Shown piece after piece: positions 36,192 through 43,858 of a DNA stretch of 64,000 nt; position 1 is the first letter of the stretch, and each line of letters opens with the position of its first letter. Source of the DNA: Enterobacter sp. C2 (GTDB lineage Bacteria; Pseudomonadota; Gammaproteobacteria; Enterobacterales; Enterobacteriaceae); NCBI RefSeq assembly GCF_019880405.1, contig NZ_CP082269.1, positions 3,348,001 through 3,412,000 on the forward strand. Direction: 5' to 3'. The notes under the pieces were generated by a model. The model was given only the letters and a program-made list of their open reading frames with translations. It was not told the origin of the DNA and searched no databases. A program made the position numbers and the translations under genes.

Positions 36192-36797
36192 TCAGGATCT
36201 GATAATATCGTCCCGTTTCAGTAGATCTAATAATTGAGCCACTAAATTTGTTACTAATTGTTCGCCGTCCAGATGCACCTCGGGTAACTCAGGCGCCTCA
36301 TAGACGGAATCGATCCCGGTAAAATGGCGTAGCTCACCGGCGCGCGCCTTTTTATACAGCCCTTTGGGATCCCGCGCCTCGCAGGTAGCCAAAGAGGTAT
36401 CGACAAAGACCTCGTAAAAACGCCCCTCGCCTACGCGCTCGCGCACCATCTGCCGCTCCGCCCGGTGCGGAGAGATGAAAGCCGTCAGCACCACCAGCCC
36501 CGCATCGACCATCAGCCGGGCTACCTCGCCCACACGGCGAATGTTCTCCTTGCGATCGTCGTCGCTGAAGCCCAGATCGCTGCACAGACCGTGGCGCACG
36601 TTGTCGCCATCGAGCAGATAGGTGCTAACGCCCAGCCGGTGCAGGGCCTCCTCCAGCGCCCCGGCGACGGTGGATTTACCCGAGCCGGATAGCCCGGTAA
36701 ACCACAGCACAACCCCACGGTGACCGTGGAGCTGCTCCCGCTGCTGCGCGGTGACGGGATGGGCGTGCCAGACGACGTTCTCGTCATGCTCCGCCAT
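36192..36797 (-). CDS. cysC: Adenylylsulfate kinase CysC
   Basis: CysC phosphorylates APS to PAPS, the second activation step in sulfate assimilation. The 201-residue product has the P-loop [18 protein letters not shown], the [17 protein letters not shown] motif, the [14 protein letters not shown] segment and [13 protein letters not shown]. Its start overlaps the last base of the cysN stop (TAATG type junction), so it is coupled to cysN. Last gene of the cysDNC operon. Confidence 0.98.
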   Translation of the reverse strand: MAEHDENVVWHAHPVTAQQREQLHGHRGVVLWFTGLSGSGKSTVAGALEEALHRLGVSTYLLDGDNVRHGLCSDLGFSDDDRKENIRRVGEVARLMVDAGLVVLTAFISPHRAERQMVRERVGEGRFYEVFVDTSLATCEARDPKGLYKKARAGELRHFTGIDSVYEAPELPEVHLDGEQLVTNLVAQLLDLLKRDDIIRS

Positions 36798-38224
36798 TAT
36801 TTGCCTCCCAGCAGATCGCGCGCGCCCCAGTGAGGGAAGTGCTTGCGTACCAGCGCATTCAGCTCCAGCTCAAAGGTGCTGAACTCAGACGGCGCGGCCC
36901 CGGCGTCAGCGTTCGGCTGATTAACCATGCCCGCCCCGACGGTGACATTGCTCAGGCGGTCGATAAAGATCATCCCGCCGGTCACCGGGTTGTCCTGGTA
37001 CTTATCCAACACCAGCGGCTCGTCAAAAGTCAGATCCACCAGCCCAATGCCGTTAAGCGGCAACGCGTCGACGCTGCGCTGGGTCAGGTTATTGATATCC
37101 ACTTGATACTGAACGCCGTCCACCCGCGCTCGGGTCTTCTTGCCCGCGATTTTGATGTCATAGCTCTGGCCTGGGGTCAGCGGCTGCTCGGCCATCCATA
37201 CCACATCTACCGCTGCGCTCTGTACGGCTGGCAGGCTCTCCTGCGCATCCAGCAGCAGATCGCCCCGGCTGATGTCGATTTCATCTTTTAATACCAGCGT
37301 TACCGCTTCGCCCGCGCCCGCTTCCTGCAGATCGCCATCGAACGTCACAATGCGTGCCACCGTGGACTCCACGCCCGACGGCAGCACCTTGACGCGCTGG
37401 CCGACCTTGATGCTGCCGGAGGCCACGGTACCGGAGAAGCCGCGGAAGTCGAGGTTCGGACGGTTAACGTACTGCACCGGGAAGCGCATCGGCTGGGTAT
37501 CGACTACGCGCTGGATCTCAACGCTCTCCAGCACTTCCAGCAGGGTCGGGCCGCTGTACCACGGCATGCTTGCGCTCTGGCTGGCAACGTTATCTCCTTC
37601 CAGCGCCGACAGCGGCACAAAGCGGATATCGAGGTTGCCCGGCAGCTGCTCGGCAAAGGTCAGGTAGCTCTGGCGAATCGTGTCAAAGGTCTCTTCGCTG
37701 AATTCAACCAGGTCCATCTTGTTCACCGCCACTACCAGGTGCTTAATGCCCAGCAGGGTGGAGATAAAGCTGTGGCGACGGGTCTGATCCAGCACGCCTT
37801 TACGCGCGTCAATCAGCAGGATCGCCAGATCGCAGGTCGAGGCCCCGGTCGCCATATTACGGGTGTACTGCTCGTGCCCCGGGGTATCAGCGATAATAAA
37901 TTTGCGTTTTTCGGTAGAGAAGTAGCGGTAGGCCACATCAATGGTGATGCCCTGCTCACGCTCAGCCTGCAGGCCATCCACCAGCAGCGCGAGGTCAAGT
38001 TTTTCGCCCTGGGTACCGTGGCGCTTGCTGTCGTTGTGCAGCGTGGAGAGCTGATCTTCATAAATCTGCCGCGTGTCGTGCAGCAGGCGGCCAATCAGGG
38101 TGCTTTTGCCGTCGTCGACGCTGCCGCAGGTCAGAAAGCGCAGCAGGCTTTTGTGCTGCTGGGCGTGCAGATACGCTTCGACGCCGCCTTCATTAGCAAT
38201 TTGTTGAGCAATAGTGGTATTCAT
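36797..38224 (-). CDS. cysN: Sulfate adenylyltransferase subunit 1, CysN
   Basis: CysN is the GTPase subunit that drives APS formation by CysD. The 475-residue product is as long as in E. coli and has the EF-Tu-like G motifs: [43 protein letters not shown] and the effector region [11 protein letters not shown]. Domains 2 and 3 follow ([38 protein letters not shown]). It is not fused to CysC. It follows cysD by 9 bp. Confidence 0.98.
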   Translation of the reverse strand: MNTTIAQQIANEGGVEAYLHAQQHKSLLRFLTCGSVDDGKSTLIGRLLHDTRQIYEDQLSTLHNDSKRHGTQGEKLDLALLVDGLQAEREQGITIDVAYRYFSTEKRKFIIADTPGHEQYTRNMATGASTCDLAILLIDARKGVLDQTRRHSFISTLLGIKHLVVAVNKMDLVEFSEETFDTIRQSYLTFAEQLPGNLDIRFVPLSALEGDNVASQSASMPWYSGPTLLEVLESVEIQRVVDTQPMRFPVQYVNRPNLDFRGFSGTVASGSIKVGQRVKVLPSGVESTVARIVTFDGDLQEAGAGEAVTLVLKDEIDISRGDLLLDAQESLPAVQSAAVDVVWMAEQPLTPGQSYDIKIAGKKTRARVDGVQYQVDINNLTQRSVDALPLNGIGLVDLTFDEPLVLDKYQDNPVTGGMIFIDRLSNVTVGAGMVNQPNADAGAAPSEFSTFELELNALVRKHFPHWGARDLLGGK

Positions 38225-38233
38225 GGCGGCTCC

Positions 38234-39142
38234 TTAGAAGTATCCCTGGCGTTTTTTCAGCTCCATCGAGCCGGACTGGTCCCGGTCGATGACGCGCCCC
38301 TGGCGTTCACTGGTGGTGGAGACAAGCATCTCTTCGATGATCTCCGGCAGCGTCTGGGCATCAGACTCTACCGCGCCGGTCAGCGGCCAGCAGCCGAGGG
38401 TACGGAAGCGCACCATGCGCTGTTTAATCTCTTCGCCCGGCTGCAGGTCAATGCGATCGTCATCGATCATCATCAGCATGCCGTCACGTTCCAGCACCGG
38501 ACGTTCAGCCGCCAGGTAGAGCGGAACGATTTCAATGTTTTCCAGGTAGATGTACTGCCAGATATCCAGCTCGGTCCAGTTCGACAGCGGGAAGACGCGA
38601 ATGCTCTCCCCTTTGTTGATCTGCCCGTTGTAGTTGTGCCACAGCTCCGGACGCTGGTTTTTCGGGTCCCAGCGGTGGAAGCGGTCGCGGAAAGAGTAGA
38701 TACGCTCTTTCGCGCGGGACTTCTCCTCGTCGCGGCGTGCGCCACCAAAGGCCGCGTCAAAGCCGTACTTATTCAGCGCCTGCTTCAGCCCTTCCGTCTT
38801 CATGATATCGGTGTGCTTGGCGCTGCCGTGCACGAACGGGTTGATCCCCATCGCTACGCCTTCCGGGTTTTTATGCACCAGCAGCTCGCAGCCGTAGGCT
38901 TTGGCGGTACGGTCACGGAACTCATACATCTCACGGAATTTCCAGCCAGTATCGACATGCAGCAGTGGGAAAGGCAGCGTACCCGGATAGAAAGCCTTAC
39001 GTGCCAGGTGCAGCATCACGCTGGAGTCTTTGCCGATGGAGTACATCATCACCGGATTGGAGAATTCAGCCGCCACCTCACGAATGATATGGATGCTTTC
39101 CGCCTCCAGTTGTCGCAGGTGGGTGAGTCGTTTTTGATCCAT
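38234..39142 (-). CDS. cysD: Sulfate adenylyltransferase subunit 2, CysD
   Basis: CysD joins sulfate to ATP to give adenylylsulfate. The 302-residue product has the PP-loop [20 protein letters not shown], the [18 protein letters not shown] strand, [20 protein letters not shown], and the C-terminal RYRTLGC-like segment ([18 protein letters not shown]) and [20 protein letters not shown]. First gene of cysDNC; the 298 bp upstream should contain the CysB-activated promoter. Confidence 0.98.
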   Translation of the reverse strand: MDQKRLTHLRQLEAESIHIIREVAAEFSNPVMMYSIGKDSSVMLHLARKAFYPGTLPFPLLHVDTGWKFREMYEFRDRTAKAYGCELLVHKNPEGVAMGINPFVHGSAKHTDIMKTEGLKQALNKYGFDAAFGGARRDEEKSRAKERIYSFRDRFHRWDPKNQRPELWHNYNGQINKGESIRVFPLSNWTELDIWQYIYLENIEIVPLYLAAERPVLERDGMLMMIDDDRIDLQPGEEIKQRMVRFRTLGCWPLTGAVESDAQTLPEIIEEMLVSTTSERQGRVIDRDQSGSMELKKRQGYF

Positions 39143-39440
39143 AACCGTTCCTTAAAGGGAAATTTACCACACGAGACGATCTATTCTGTGCGTCTGCTAT
39201 ACGTCGCATGAGTCGCTAAAAACAAGGGATAGAGGGACTATAGGGGTCGTCCAGGGACGAATGAAATTACGAATTGGAATGAGTAGTTACTCAATGGAAT
39301 AACGTAAAGCAAAAGCAAAGATCAAAAAGTGCTTAACGTGAGAAAATCCGGGCGTTTGAGCGTAATTGAAATTGTGTAACTGCGATCACAGTTTCATACT
39401 ATGCACGTCAAAAATTTTGCTTCTTTTTTAAGGACTCACT
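39143..39440. promoter_or_regulatory. Divergent control region of cysDNC and iap
   Basis: About 300 bp without a gene between divergent cysD and iap. The cysDNC promoter is activated by CysB in E. coli, but CysB sites are too degenerate to place by eye. On the iap side, TGTAA-N6-TCACA at 39375-39390 resembles a CRP half-site pair with one mismatch, upstream of CATACT as a possible -10 box. AAGGA precedes the iap ATG. Confidence 0.4.
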
Positions 39441-40487
39441 ATGTTTCCCGCATTGCGCCATCTTGTTGTAGCTCTGGCGCTCGGTGTGTGCTTTACCGTG
39501 CCGGCGCAGGCTAAGATCAGCCAGCCCGGCGAGATGGCCAGCGAGCAGGCTCGCCATATTGCTACCTATTTCCCAGGCCGCATGACCGGCACACCTGCGG
39601 AGATGCTCTCAGCGGACTATCTGCGCCAGCAGTTTGAACAGATGGGCTACCAGAGCGACATCCGCAAGTTCAACAGCCGCTACATCTATACCTCACGCAA
39701 TAAGAACCAGAACTGGCACAACGTGACGGGCAGTACGGTCATCGCCGCCCATGAAGGCAAGCTGGCTCAGCAGATCATTGTGATGGCGCATCTCGATACC
39801 TACGCGCCGCGCAGCGACGCCGATAGCGATCACAACCTTGGCGGCCTGACGTTACAGGGCCTCGACGATAACGCCGCCGGGCTGGGGGTGATGCTGGAGC
39901 TGGCTGACCAGATGAAGCATATGCAGACCCAGTACGGCATCCGCTTTATCGCCACCAGCGGCGAGGAGGAGGGACGGCTGGGCGCGGAAAATCTGCTGCA
40001 GCGCATGAGTGACGCCGAGAAGAAAAACACTCTGCTGGTGATCAACCTCGATAACCTGATCGTCGGCGATAAGCTCTACTTCAACAGCGGCAAAAGCACC
40101 CCTGCCGCAGTGCGCAAGCTGACCCGGGATCGCGCCTTGGCCATTGCTCGCCAGCACGGCATCACCGCCACCACTAATCCGGGCCTGAACCCAGACTATC
40201 CGAAAGGCACCGACTGCTGCCACGACAGCGAAGTGTTCGATCGCGCGGGTATCCCGGTGCTCTCCGTCGAGGCCACGAACTGGTCGCTGGGGAAAAAAGA
40301 TGGCTACCAGCAGCGGGCAAAAACCAAAGCGTTTCCCGACGGCACCAGCTGGCATAACGTGCGTCTGGATAACCAGCAGTTTATCGACAGCGCCCTGCCC
40401 GGCCGCATTGAGCGCCGCAGCCGCGACGTGATGCGTATTATGCTGCCGCTGCTTGAAGAGCTGGCGAAGGCGGAGAAGAGTACCTGA
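39441..40487 (+). CDS. iap: Alkaline phosphatase isozyme conversion aminopeptidase Iap
   Basis: Iap is a periplasmic M28 aminopeptidase that trims the N-terminus of alkaline phosphatase. The 348-residue product has a signal peptide (MFPALRHLVVALALGVCFTV, cut near AQA) and the M28 metal sites: MAHLDTYAPR, LDDNAAGLGVMLELAD, ATSGEEEGRLGAENLL and INLDNLIVGDKLYFNSG. A late Cys-Cys pair (KGTDCCHDSEVFDRAGIPVL) is present. In E. coli the CRISPR-Cas locus begins directly downstream; here a REP element and mqsRA follow. Confidence 0.96.
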   Translation: MFPALRHLVVALALGVCFTVPAQAKISQPGEMASEQARHIATYFPGRMTGTPAEMLSADYLRQQFEQMGYQSDIRKFNSRYIYTSRNKNQNWHNVTGSTVIAAHEGKLAQQIIVMAHLDTYAPRSDADSDHNLGGLTLQGLDDNAAGLGVMLELADQMKHMQTQYGIRFIATSGEEEGRLGAENLLQRMSDAEKKNTLLVINLDNLIVGDKLYFNSGKSTPAAVRKLTRDRALAIARQHGITATTNPGLNPDYPKGTDCCHDSEVFDRAGIPVLSVEATNWSLGKKDGYQQRAKTKAFPDGTSWHNVRLDNQQFIDSALPGRIERRSRDVMRIMLPLLEELAKAEKST

Positions 40488-40513
40488 GACGGATAGTTCA
40501 GGATTTGGGTTTT

Positions 40514-40543
40514 GTAGGCCGGGCAAGCGCAGCGCCGCCCGGC
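40514..40543. repeat. REP-type palindrome after iap
   Basis: GTAGGCCGGGCAAGCGCAGC followed by GCCGCCCGGCG is a REP hairpin between the convergent iap and mqsA genes. Confidence 0.85.
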
Positions 40544-40571
40544 GATGAATGTTGTGGTCAGTCGGGGGAGA

Positions 40572-40973
40572 TTAGGCTTGCTTTAGCTCTTCGAAGATTT
40601 CGGGGTGCTTATCGAGAGCCTTGAACAGCAACACAAGCGGACGTGGAGGAGCAACGCGACCTGTTTCATACCGGCTAAAGGCATTTGCACCGCCACCAAA
40701 AATTTCAGCCGCCTGGCGCTGGTCAAGTTTGAAGCGCTTGCGGATCCTGGCAATAAACGCGGGATCAACTTCCTGCGCATTCACTTCGCGATTAAAGGCG
40801 CCGATCGCCGCCATATACGTGTCGCCAGCTTCATCGTCTAAGATGCTCTCTCCGCACGCATCGCAATAGTCACCGGTAATACCGTATACCGTAGTTTTAC
40901 GGCCTTTATACTCGTATTCAACGTTACGGGTTTCATGTTTAAGATCTGCACCGCCACAGCCAGGGCATTTCAT
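40572..40973 (-). CDS. mqsA: MqsA-type antitoxin
   Basis: MqsA neutralises the MqsR toxin and represses its own operon. The 133-residue product has the N-terminal zinc site with Cys3, Cys6, Cys37 and Cys40, at the same numbers as in E. coli MqsA, and a C-terminal HTH domain with FGGGANAFSRYETG, placing Asn97 and Arg101 where E. coli MqsA contacts DNA. It follows mqsR by 2 bp. The pair lies in the iap-cysH interval, not at the E. coli K-12 mqsRA site. Confidence 0.92.
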   Translation of the reverse strand: MKCPGCGGADLKHETRNVEYEYKGRKTTVYGITGDYCDACGESILDDEAGDTYMAAIGAFNREVNAQEVDPAFIARIRKRFKLDQRQAAEIFGGGANAFSRYETGRVAPPRPLVLLFKALDKHPEIFEELKQA

Positions 40974-40975
40974 TT

Positions 40976-41278
40976 CTATAGCTCCTTAAATGAGACGATC
41001 ACTACATTATCTTTAACAATAAGCTTCAAGTAAATCGATTGCCCGTTATACACCAGGCGATAAACCTCTTGCCAGTAGCCGGGGTCTTTATCAGCCGTCA
41101 TGCTCTTGTAGAAATCAGACGGTGCTAACGCTAAAACCGCACCATACATTTCGATACGGCTTTTGAACCCTAGCGCTGCCGCTCCATTGTAAGCACTTAT
41201 CGTCGTACGAACCTTTCCGGCTCGCACCATCGTTTTGACTATATGAAGTCGGGTATGCGGCGTCCATTTCTCACCCAT
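40976..41278 (-). CDS. mqsR: MqsR-type mRNA interferase toxin
   Basis: MqsR is a RelE-fold ribonuclease that cuts mRNA mainly at GCU or GCA. The 100-residue product matches the family: EKWTPHTRLHIVKTMVRAGK, SDFYKSMTADKDPGYWQEVY and IYLKLIVKDNVVIVSFKEL. No truncation is present and conserved C-terminal residues are kept, so it is probably active. Toxin precedes antitoxin, the reverse of most type II pairs but normal for mqsRA. A palindrome with AACCT/AGGTT ends lies just upstream. Confidence 0.92.
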   Translation of the reverse strand: MGEKWTPHTRLHIVKTMVRAGKVRTTISAYNGAAALGFKSRIEMYGAVLALAPSDFYKSMTADKDPGYWQEVYRLVYNGQSIYLKLIVKDNVVIVSFKEL

Positions 41279-41284
41279 AGTATT

Positions 41285-41314
41285 AACCTAAATGCAAAAT
41301 TATGCAAATAGGTT
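41285..41314. promoter_or_regulatory. Candidate MqsA operator upstream of mqsR
   Basis: A 30 bp imperfect palindrome, AACCTA at 41285 and TAGGTT at 41309-41314, lies 6 bp before the mqsR start codon. E. coli MqsA binds AACCT-N3-AGGTT-like palindromes. The half sites here are the same but 20 bp apart, with inner TGCA repeats, so binding would need a wider arrangement. It probably overlaps the promoter. Confidence 0.5.
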
Positions 41315-41421
41315 AGTGATCGGCACGATTAAAGACAATGCAAAAAAAGGATTTTTATTGTCTGAATATGGACCAAAATGTCAGGAAACAATACGCGATG
41401 AAGCATGTAAATCCTCAAAGT

Positions 41422-41511
41422 CGGTTTACCCCCGCATATGCGGGGAACACCAGAGAACCACGGTGCCCAGGGTGTCGAATGGTGGTTTATCCCCACGCAA
41501 GTGGGAATGTG
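41422..41511 (-). CRISPR. Degenerate type I-E repeat-spacer-repeat unit
   Basis: Two 29 bp sequences, 41422-41450 and 41483-41511, resemble the enterobacterial I-E repeat (CGGTTTATCCCCGCTGGCGC followed by GGGGAACAC on this strand) and enclose exactly 32 bp, the normal I-E spacer length. The first repeat keeps a perfect CCCCGC/GCGGGG stem with a changed loop (ATAT). The second has a CCCAC/GTGGG stem, that is, a compensatory pair. There are no cas genes in the window. This is best read as the last remnant of the CRISPR locus that E. coli has between iap and cysH. Confidence 0.8.
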
Positions 41512-41555
41512 CAGAAAGCCACTTGTCGCGTATCAACGCTTTTTCTGAGAGGAAT

Positions 41556-41579
41556 AAAAAGCCCGCTGTGAGGCGGGCT
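41556..41579 (-). terminator. Terminator after the higA-like gene
   Basis: AGCCCGC / GCGGGCT with a 6-base loop is followed, read leftwards, by TTTTTATT, 12 bp after the stop codon of the gene at 41591-41926. Confidence 0.85.
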
Positions 41580-41590
41580 GGTTGCAGAGA

Positions 41591-41926
41591 TTAGGCGACT
41601 TTCTTTCTAGCTTTACTGGCAATAAATTTAGCGGCGGGAACGATGCGGCTAAATTCTTCTTGCGCTCGGGTGTCGTTCTCTACTTCCCAAAGGTCTACAG
41701 CTGACTGAAGGTTAAGCCAGAAATCAACGGACGTAGCGAATGCTTTAGACAGGCGGAATGCCATGTCAGTAGTCAGTTTGCGGTTGTTGTTAACCAATGC
41801 GCTTACACTATTGCGATGCACATGCAACATTTCCGCAAGTTCGTTGATTTTAAGATCTAGCGGCTCCAGGTATTCATACAGCAGGATGTCACCTACGGTA
41901 GTCGCTTTTCTGGTTGCCTGTTTCAT
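41591..41926 (-). CDS. higA: HigA-family antitoxin without a visible toxin
   Basis: A 111-residue XRE-type DNA-binding protein of the HigA addiction-module family: TTVGDILLYEYLEPLDLKIN, then the helix-turn-helix ELAEMLHVHRNSVSALVNNN, and FATSVDFWLNLQSAVDLWEV. HigA normally follows a higB toxin gene by a few bases. Upstream (41927-42421) no RelE/HigB-like frame is present, so this is an orphan antitoxin or a regulator that has outlived its toxin. A good terminator follows. Its location in the former CRISPR interval suggests acquisition with other small modules. Confidence 0.85.
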   Translation of the reverse strand: MKQATRKATTVGDILLYEYLEPLDLKINELAEMLHVHRNSVSALVNNNRKLTTDMAFRLSKAFATSVDFWLNLQSAVDLWEVENDTRAQEEFSRIVPAAKFIASKARKKVA

Positions 41927-42421
41927 AATAATCCTTGAGGTTTTTGAGTATCGTTCTTAAATCATGAGGGGGGCCAGCTCCAACTGGCACCCCTATATGT
42001 CAGTATTTGTGCGGATCCAGATAGAGATCGGTTTATTCCCGCTGGCGTGGGGTACCCTCTAAATTCATGCGCGTGTTTTTAAAGGGTTTTTTTGAGAAGC
42101 CAACAATCTACCAACTTATTCCTAATAATTACATAGCATTCCCGTTTTAGTAAATCTTTGATTTTAAATAAGAACAAAGAATACTTTACGGAGCTAATAC
42201 AATTCTACCGACGCTCTTAATATTTACCTGTATCTAAGTCAATCTTCTATCAATTATTGTTCAAAATCTGCTAAATCTAAAATGCTTCCCCCAAAGTTAG
42301 TATAAGCAAGAATGCAATATCATCTCTTATCCTGGCCGGTAGCGTGAGTAGTCCTGCCACCTGATTATATTCACGTAGCAAATATTTTATTTCAAAGCCT
42401 TACTAATAAAGTTAAAAGCAG
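41927..42421. other. Gene-free AT-rich stretch with a hairpin and an isolated CRISPR-like repeat
   Basis: About 0.5 kb with no convincing gene. It contains a hairpin at 41967-41994 (10 paired bases, one mismatch, loop CTCCAA) without a T tract, and an isolated I-E-like repeat at 42029-42057. The remainder is low in GC and shows nothing recognisable. It is probably what is left of a deleted segment, and must also hold the promoter of the higA-like gene. Confidence 0.6.
42029..42057 (-). CRISPR. Isolated type I-E CRISPR repeat
   Basis: A 29 bp match to the I-E repeat consensus with about four differences (CGGTTTATTCCCGCTGGCGT then GGGGTACCC on this strand), retaining the original GCTGGCG centre better than the two repeats at 41422-41511. 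No second repeat lies 32 bp away on either side. It lies 518 bp from the end of the repeat unit, beyond the higA-like gene. Confidence 0.7.
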
Positions 42422-42877
42422 TTACGAGGCGGGAAAGATGCCCATCATTTTTATCTCTTCACTATGTCTTTTGTTAAGATTGATTTCACACTGATCAATG
42501 AATGCTTGATAATCGTAAGCGTCCTCATTAATCTCTGTCGCCACCGCAAGGCATAGCTCTTTTCTATACTGCTTCCATAATTTTTGAGCATGTAAGAAAC
42601 GTTTGCTGTATACCTCGCCTGAGGTTTCTGTCGCATCTTCTTTTCCATTAAATAAACCGACATTATTAGACTTAATCTCTTTGTTTGTTTCTATAATGAC
42701 TTCTTTCAGCTGTGATTCGCTTTCAATTTTTTTCTGATGAAGGCAGCTTGCTTGCTGATTCGGATCAGCATGCTGAGCAAAACAGGCTTTTGCCTCTAAG
42801 CCTTCATATAGTGCAGCGCTAGCCAGTATCGGTAGATACATCAGGGAAACAGCAATACCTAATAATATTCTCTTCAT
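42422..42877 (-). CDS. Secreted LprI-like protein of unknown role
   Basis: The product from the ATG at 42877 is 151 residues with a signal peptide (MKRILLGIAVSLMYLPILAS). AAGGA 8 bases upstream supports this start; the open frame extends to 43006. The mature part resembles the LprI/DUF1311 group: KACFAQHADPNQQASCLHQK, a helical middle and LHAQKLWKQYRKELC...FIDQCEINLNKRH, with four cysteines. It may bind lysozyme or another wall enzyme. It lies between the CRISPR scar and cysH in AT-rich DNA and looks like an accessory gene. Confidence 0.7.
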   Translation of the reverse strand: MKRILLGIAVSLMYLPILASAALYEGLEAKACFAQHADPNQQASCLHQKKIESESQLKEVIIETNKEIKSNNVGLFNGKEDATETSGEVYSKRFLHAQKLWKQYRKELCLAVATEINEDAYDYQAFIDQCEINLNKRHSEEIKMMGIFPAS

Positions 42878-42977
42878 TTCATATTCCTTACCCCTACCGA
42901 CTTTTTCCGATTCTACCTCTACCCCCAACCATGACCCTATCCTAAATTGCTTACTCCCCACTCTCCGCGCAAAGCCC

Positions 42978-43010
42978 AAAAAAAATGCCGACCCTAAAGT
43001 CAGCATTTTT
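42978..43010 (-). terminator. Terminator of the cysJIH operon
   Basis: AAAAATGCCGAC pairs with GTCAGCATTTTT (one mismatch, loop of six), with a T run on the leftward strand, 17 bp after the cysH stop codon. Confidence 0.88.
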
Positions 43011-43026
43011 CGTCCGGTGCGTTATA

Positions 43027-43761
43027 TCACCCTTCGTGCAGCCCGCATTCGCGCTTGAGGCCGAAGAAGCGGGTCTCTTCCTCTGCCATGCCCGGCTCCC
43101 ATTTGCGGGTGGTGTGCGTATCGCCCACCGAGAGATAGCCCTGGTCCCACAGCGGGTGGTACTTCAGCCCATGCTTCTGCAGATACTGGTAAACGGTGCG
43201 GTTGTCCCAGTCGATGATCGGCAGCACCTTGAACACGCCGCGCTGAACGGCCAGCACTGGCAGCGTGGCGCGGCTGCCGGACTGCTCCCGGCGCAGGCCC
43301 GCAAACCACGTCTGCGCCTTCAGCTCTTTGAGGGCGCGGTTCATCGGCTCGACCTTGTTGATCTCATTGTACTTCTCAATGCCTTCTACGCCCTGCTCCC
43401 ACAGCTTGCCGTAGCGTGCTTCCTGCCACGCCGGACTCTGCTCCGCACGGTAGATCTTTAGGTTCAGCTTGAGCTTGTCTGCCAGCTCATCAATAAACTG
43501 GTAGGTCTCCGGGAACAGGTAGCCGGTATCGGTCAGGATCACCGGGATATCCGGGCTGATCTGATTCACCAGATGCAGGCTGACCGCCGCCTGGATACCA
43601 AAGCTTGAGGAGAGCACATACTCGCCGGGCAGGTTCTCTAACGACCAGACGACGCGCTCTTCCGCGCTCAGTTTTTCCAGCTGGCCGTTGGTCTCTGCCA
43701 GCGCCAGAATGCGTTCAACCTTTGGCAGCTCATTAAGGGCGTTTAGATCGAGTACGGACAT
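43027..43761 (-). CDS. cysH: PAPS reductase CysH
   Basis: CysH reduces PAPS to sulfite using thioredoxin. The 244-residue product is as long as in E. coli and has the PP-loop-like [51 protein letters not shown] and the C-terminal ECGLHEG with the catalytic Cys239. It lacks the four-cysteine iron-sulfur site of APS reductases, so PAPS is the substrate. Last gene of cysJIH, after a REP pair that separates it from cysI. Confidence 0.98.
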   Translation of the reverse strand: MSVLDLNALNELPKVERILALAETNGQLEKLSAEERVVWSLENLPGEYVLSSSFGIQAAVSLHLVNQISPDIPVILTDTGYLFPETYQFIDELADKLKLNLKIYRAEQSPAWQEARYGKLWEQGVEGIEKYNEINKVEPMNRALKELKAQTWFAGLRREQSGSRATLPVLAVQRGVFKVLPIIDWDNRTVYQYLQKHGLKYHPLWDQGYLSVGDTHTTRKWEPGMAEEETRFFGLKRECGLHEG

Positions 43762-43781
43762 AAGAACCTCGTTTGCCTGTT

Positions 43782-43850
43782 ACGCCGGGCGGCACGACGT
43801 TTGCCCGACCTACGATTTTGTAGGCCCGGCAAGCAAAGCGCCTCCGGGCA
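43782..43850. repeat. REP pair (BIME) between cysI and cysH
   Basis: Two inverted REP-type units, CGCCGGGCGGCACGACGTTT followed by GCCCGACCTAC, and GTAGGCCCGGCAAGCAAAGC followed by GCCTCCGGGC, separated by a few bases, lie inside the cysJIH operon and may protect the cysJI message from 3' decay. Confidence 0.85.
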
Positions 43851-43858
43851 TGACCACG

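Noticed and set aside
37739-39211. 490-codon open frame on the + strand
   Set aside because: Lies opposite cysN and cysD, both almost identical to E. coli; no recognisable domains and caused by the high GC content.
39372-39393. CRP binding site for iap
   Set aside because: The half-site pair has correct spacing but one core mismatch and there is no supporting knowledge of CRP control of iap; mentioned only as a possibility.
41292-41594. 100-codon + strand frame crossing the CRISPR-like repeats
   Set aside because: The repeat structure explains the sequence; the translation has no features.
41967-41994. Hairpin as a Rho-independent terminator
   Set aside because: Ten paired bases but no T tract on either strand; kept only as a hairpin in the intergenic entry.
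41927-42028. higB toxin gene upstream of the higA-like gene
   Set aside because: No frame of suitable length or RelE-type pattern on the - strand; stops interrupt all frames.
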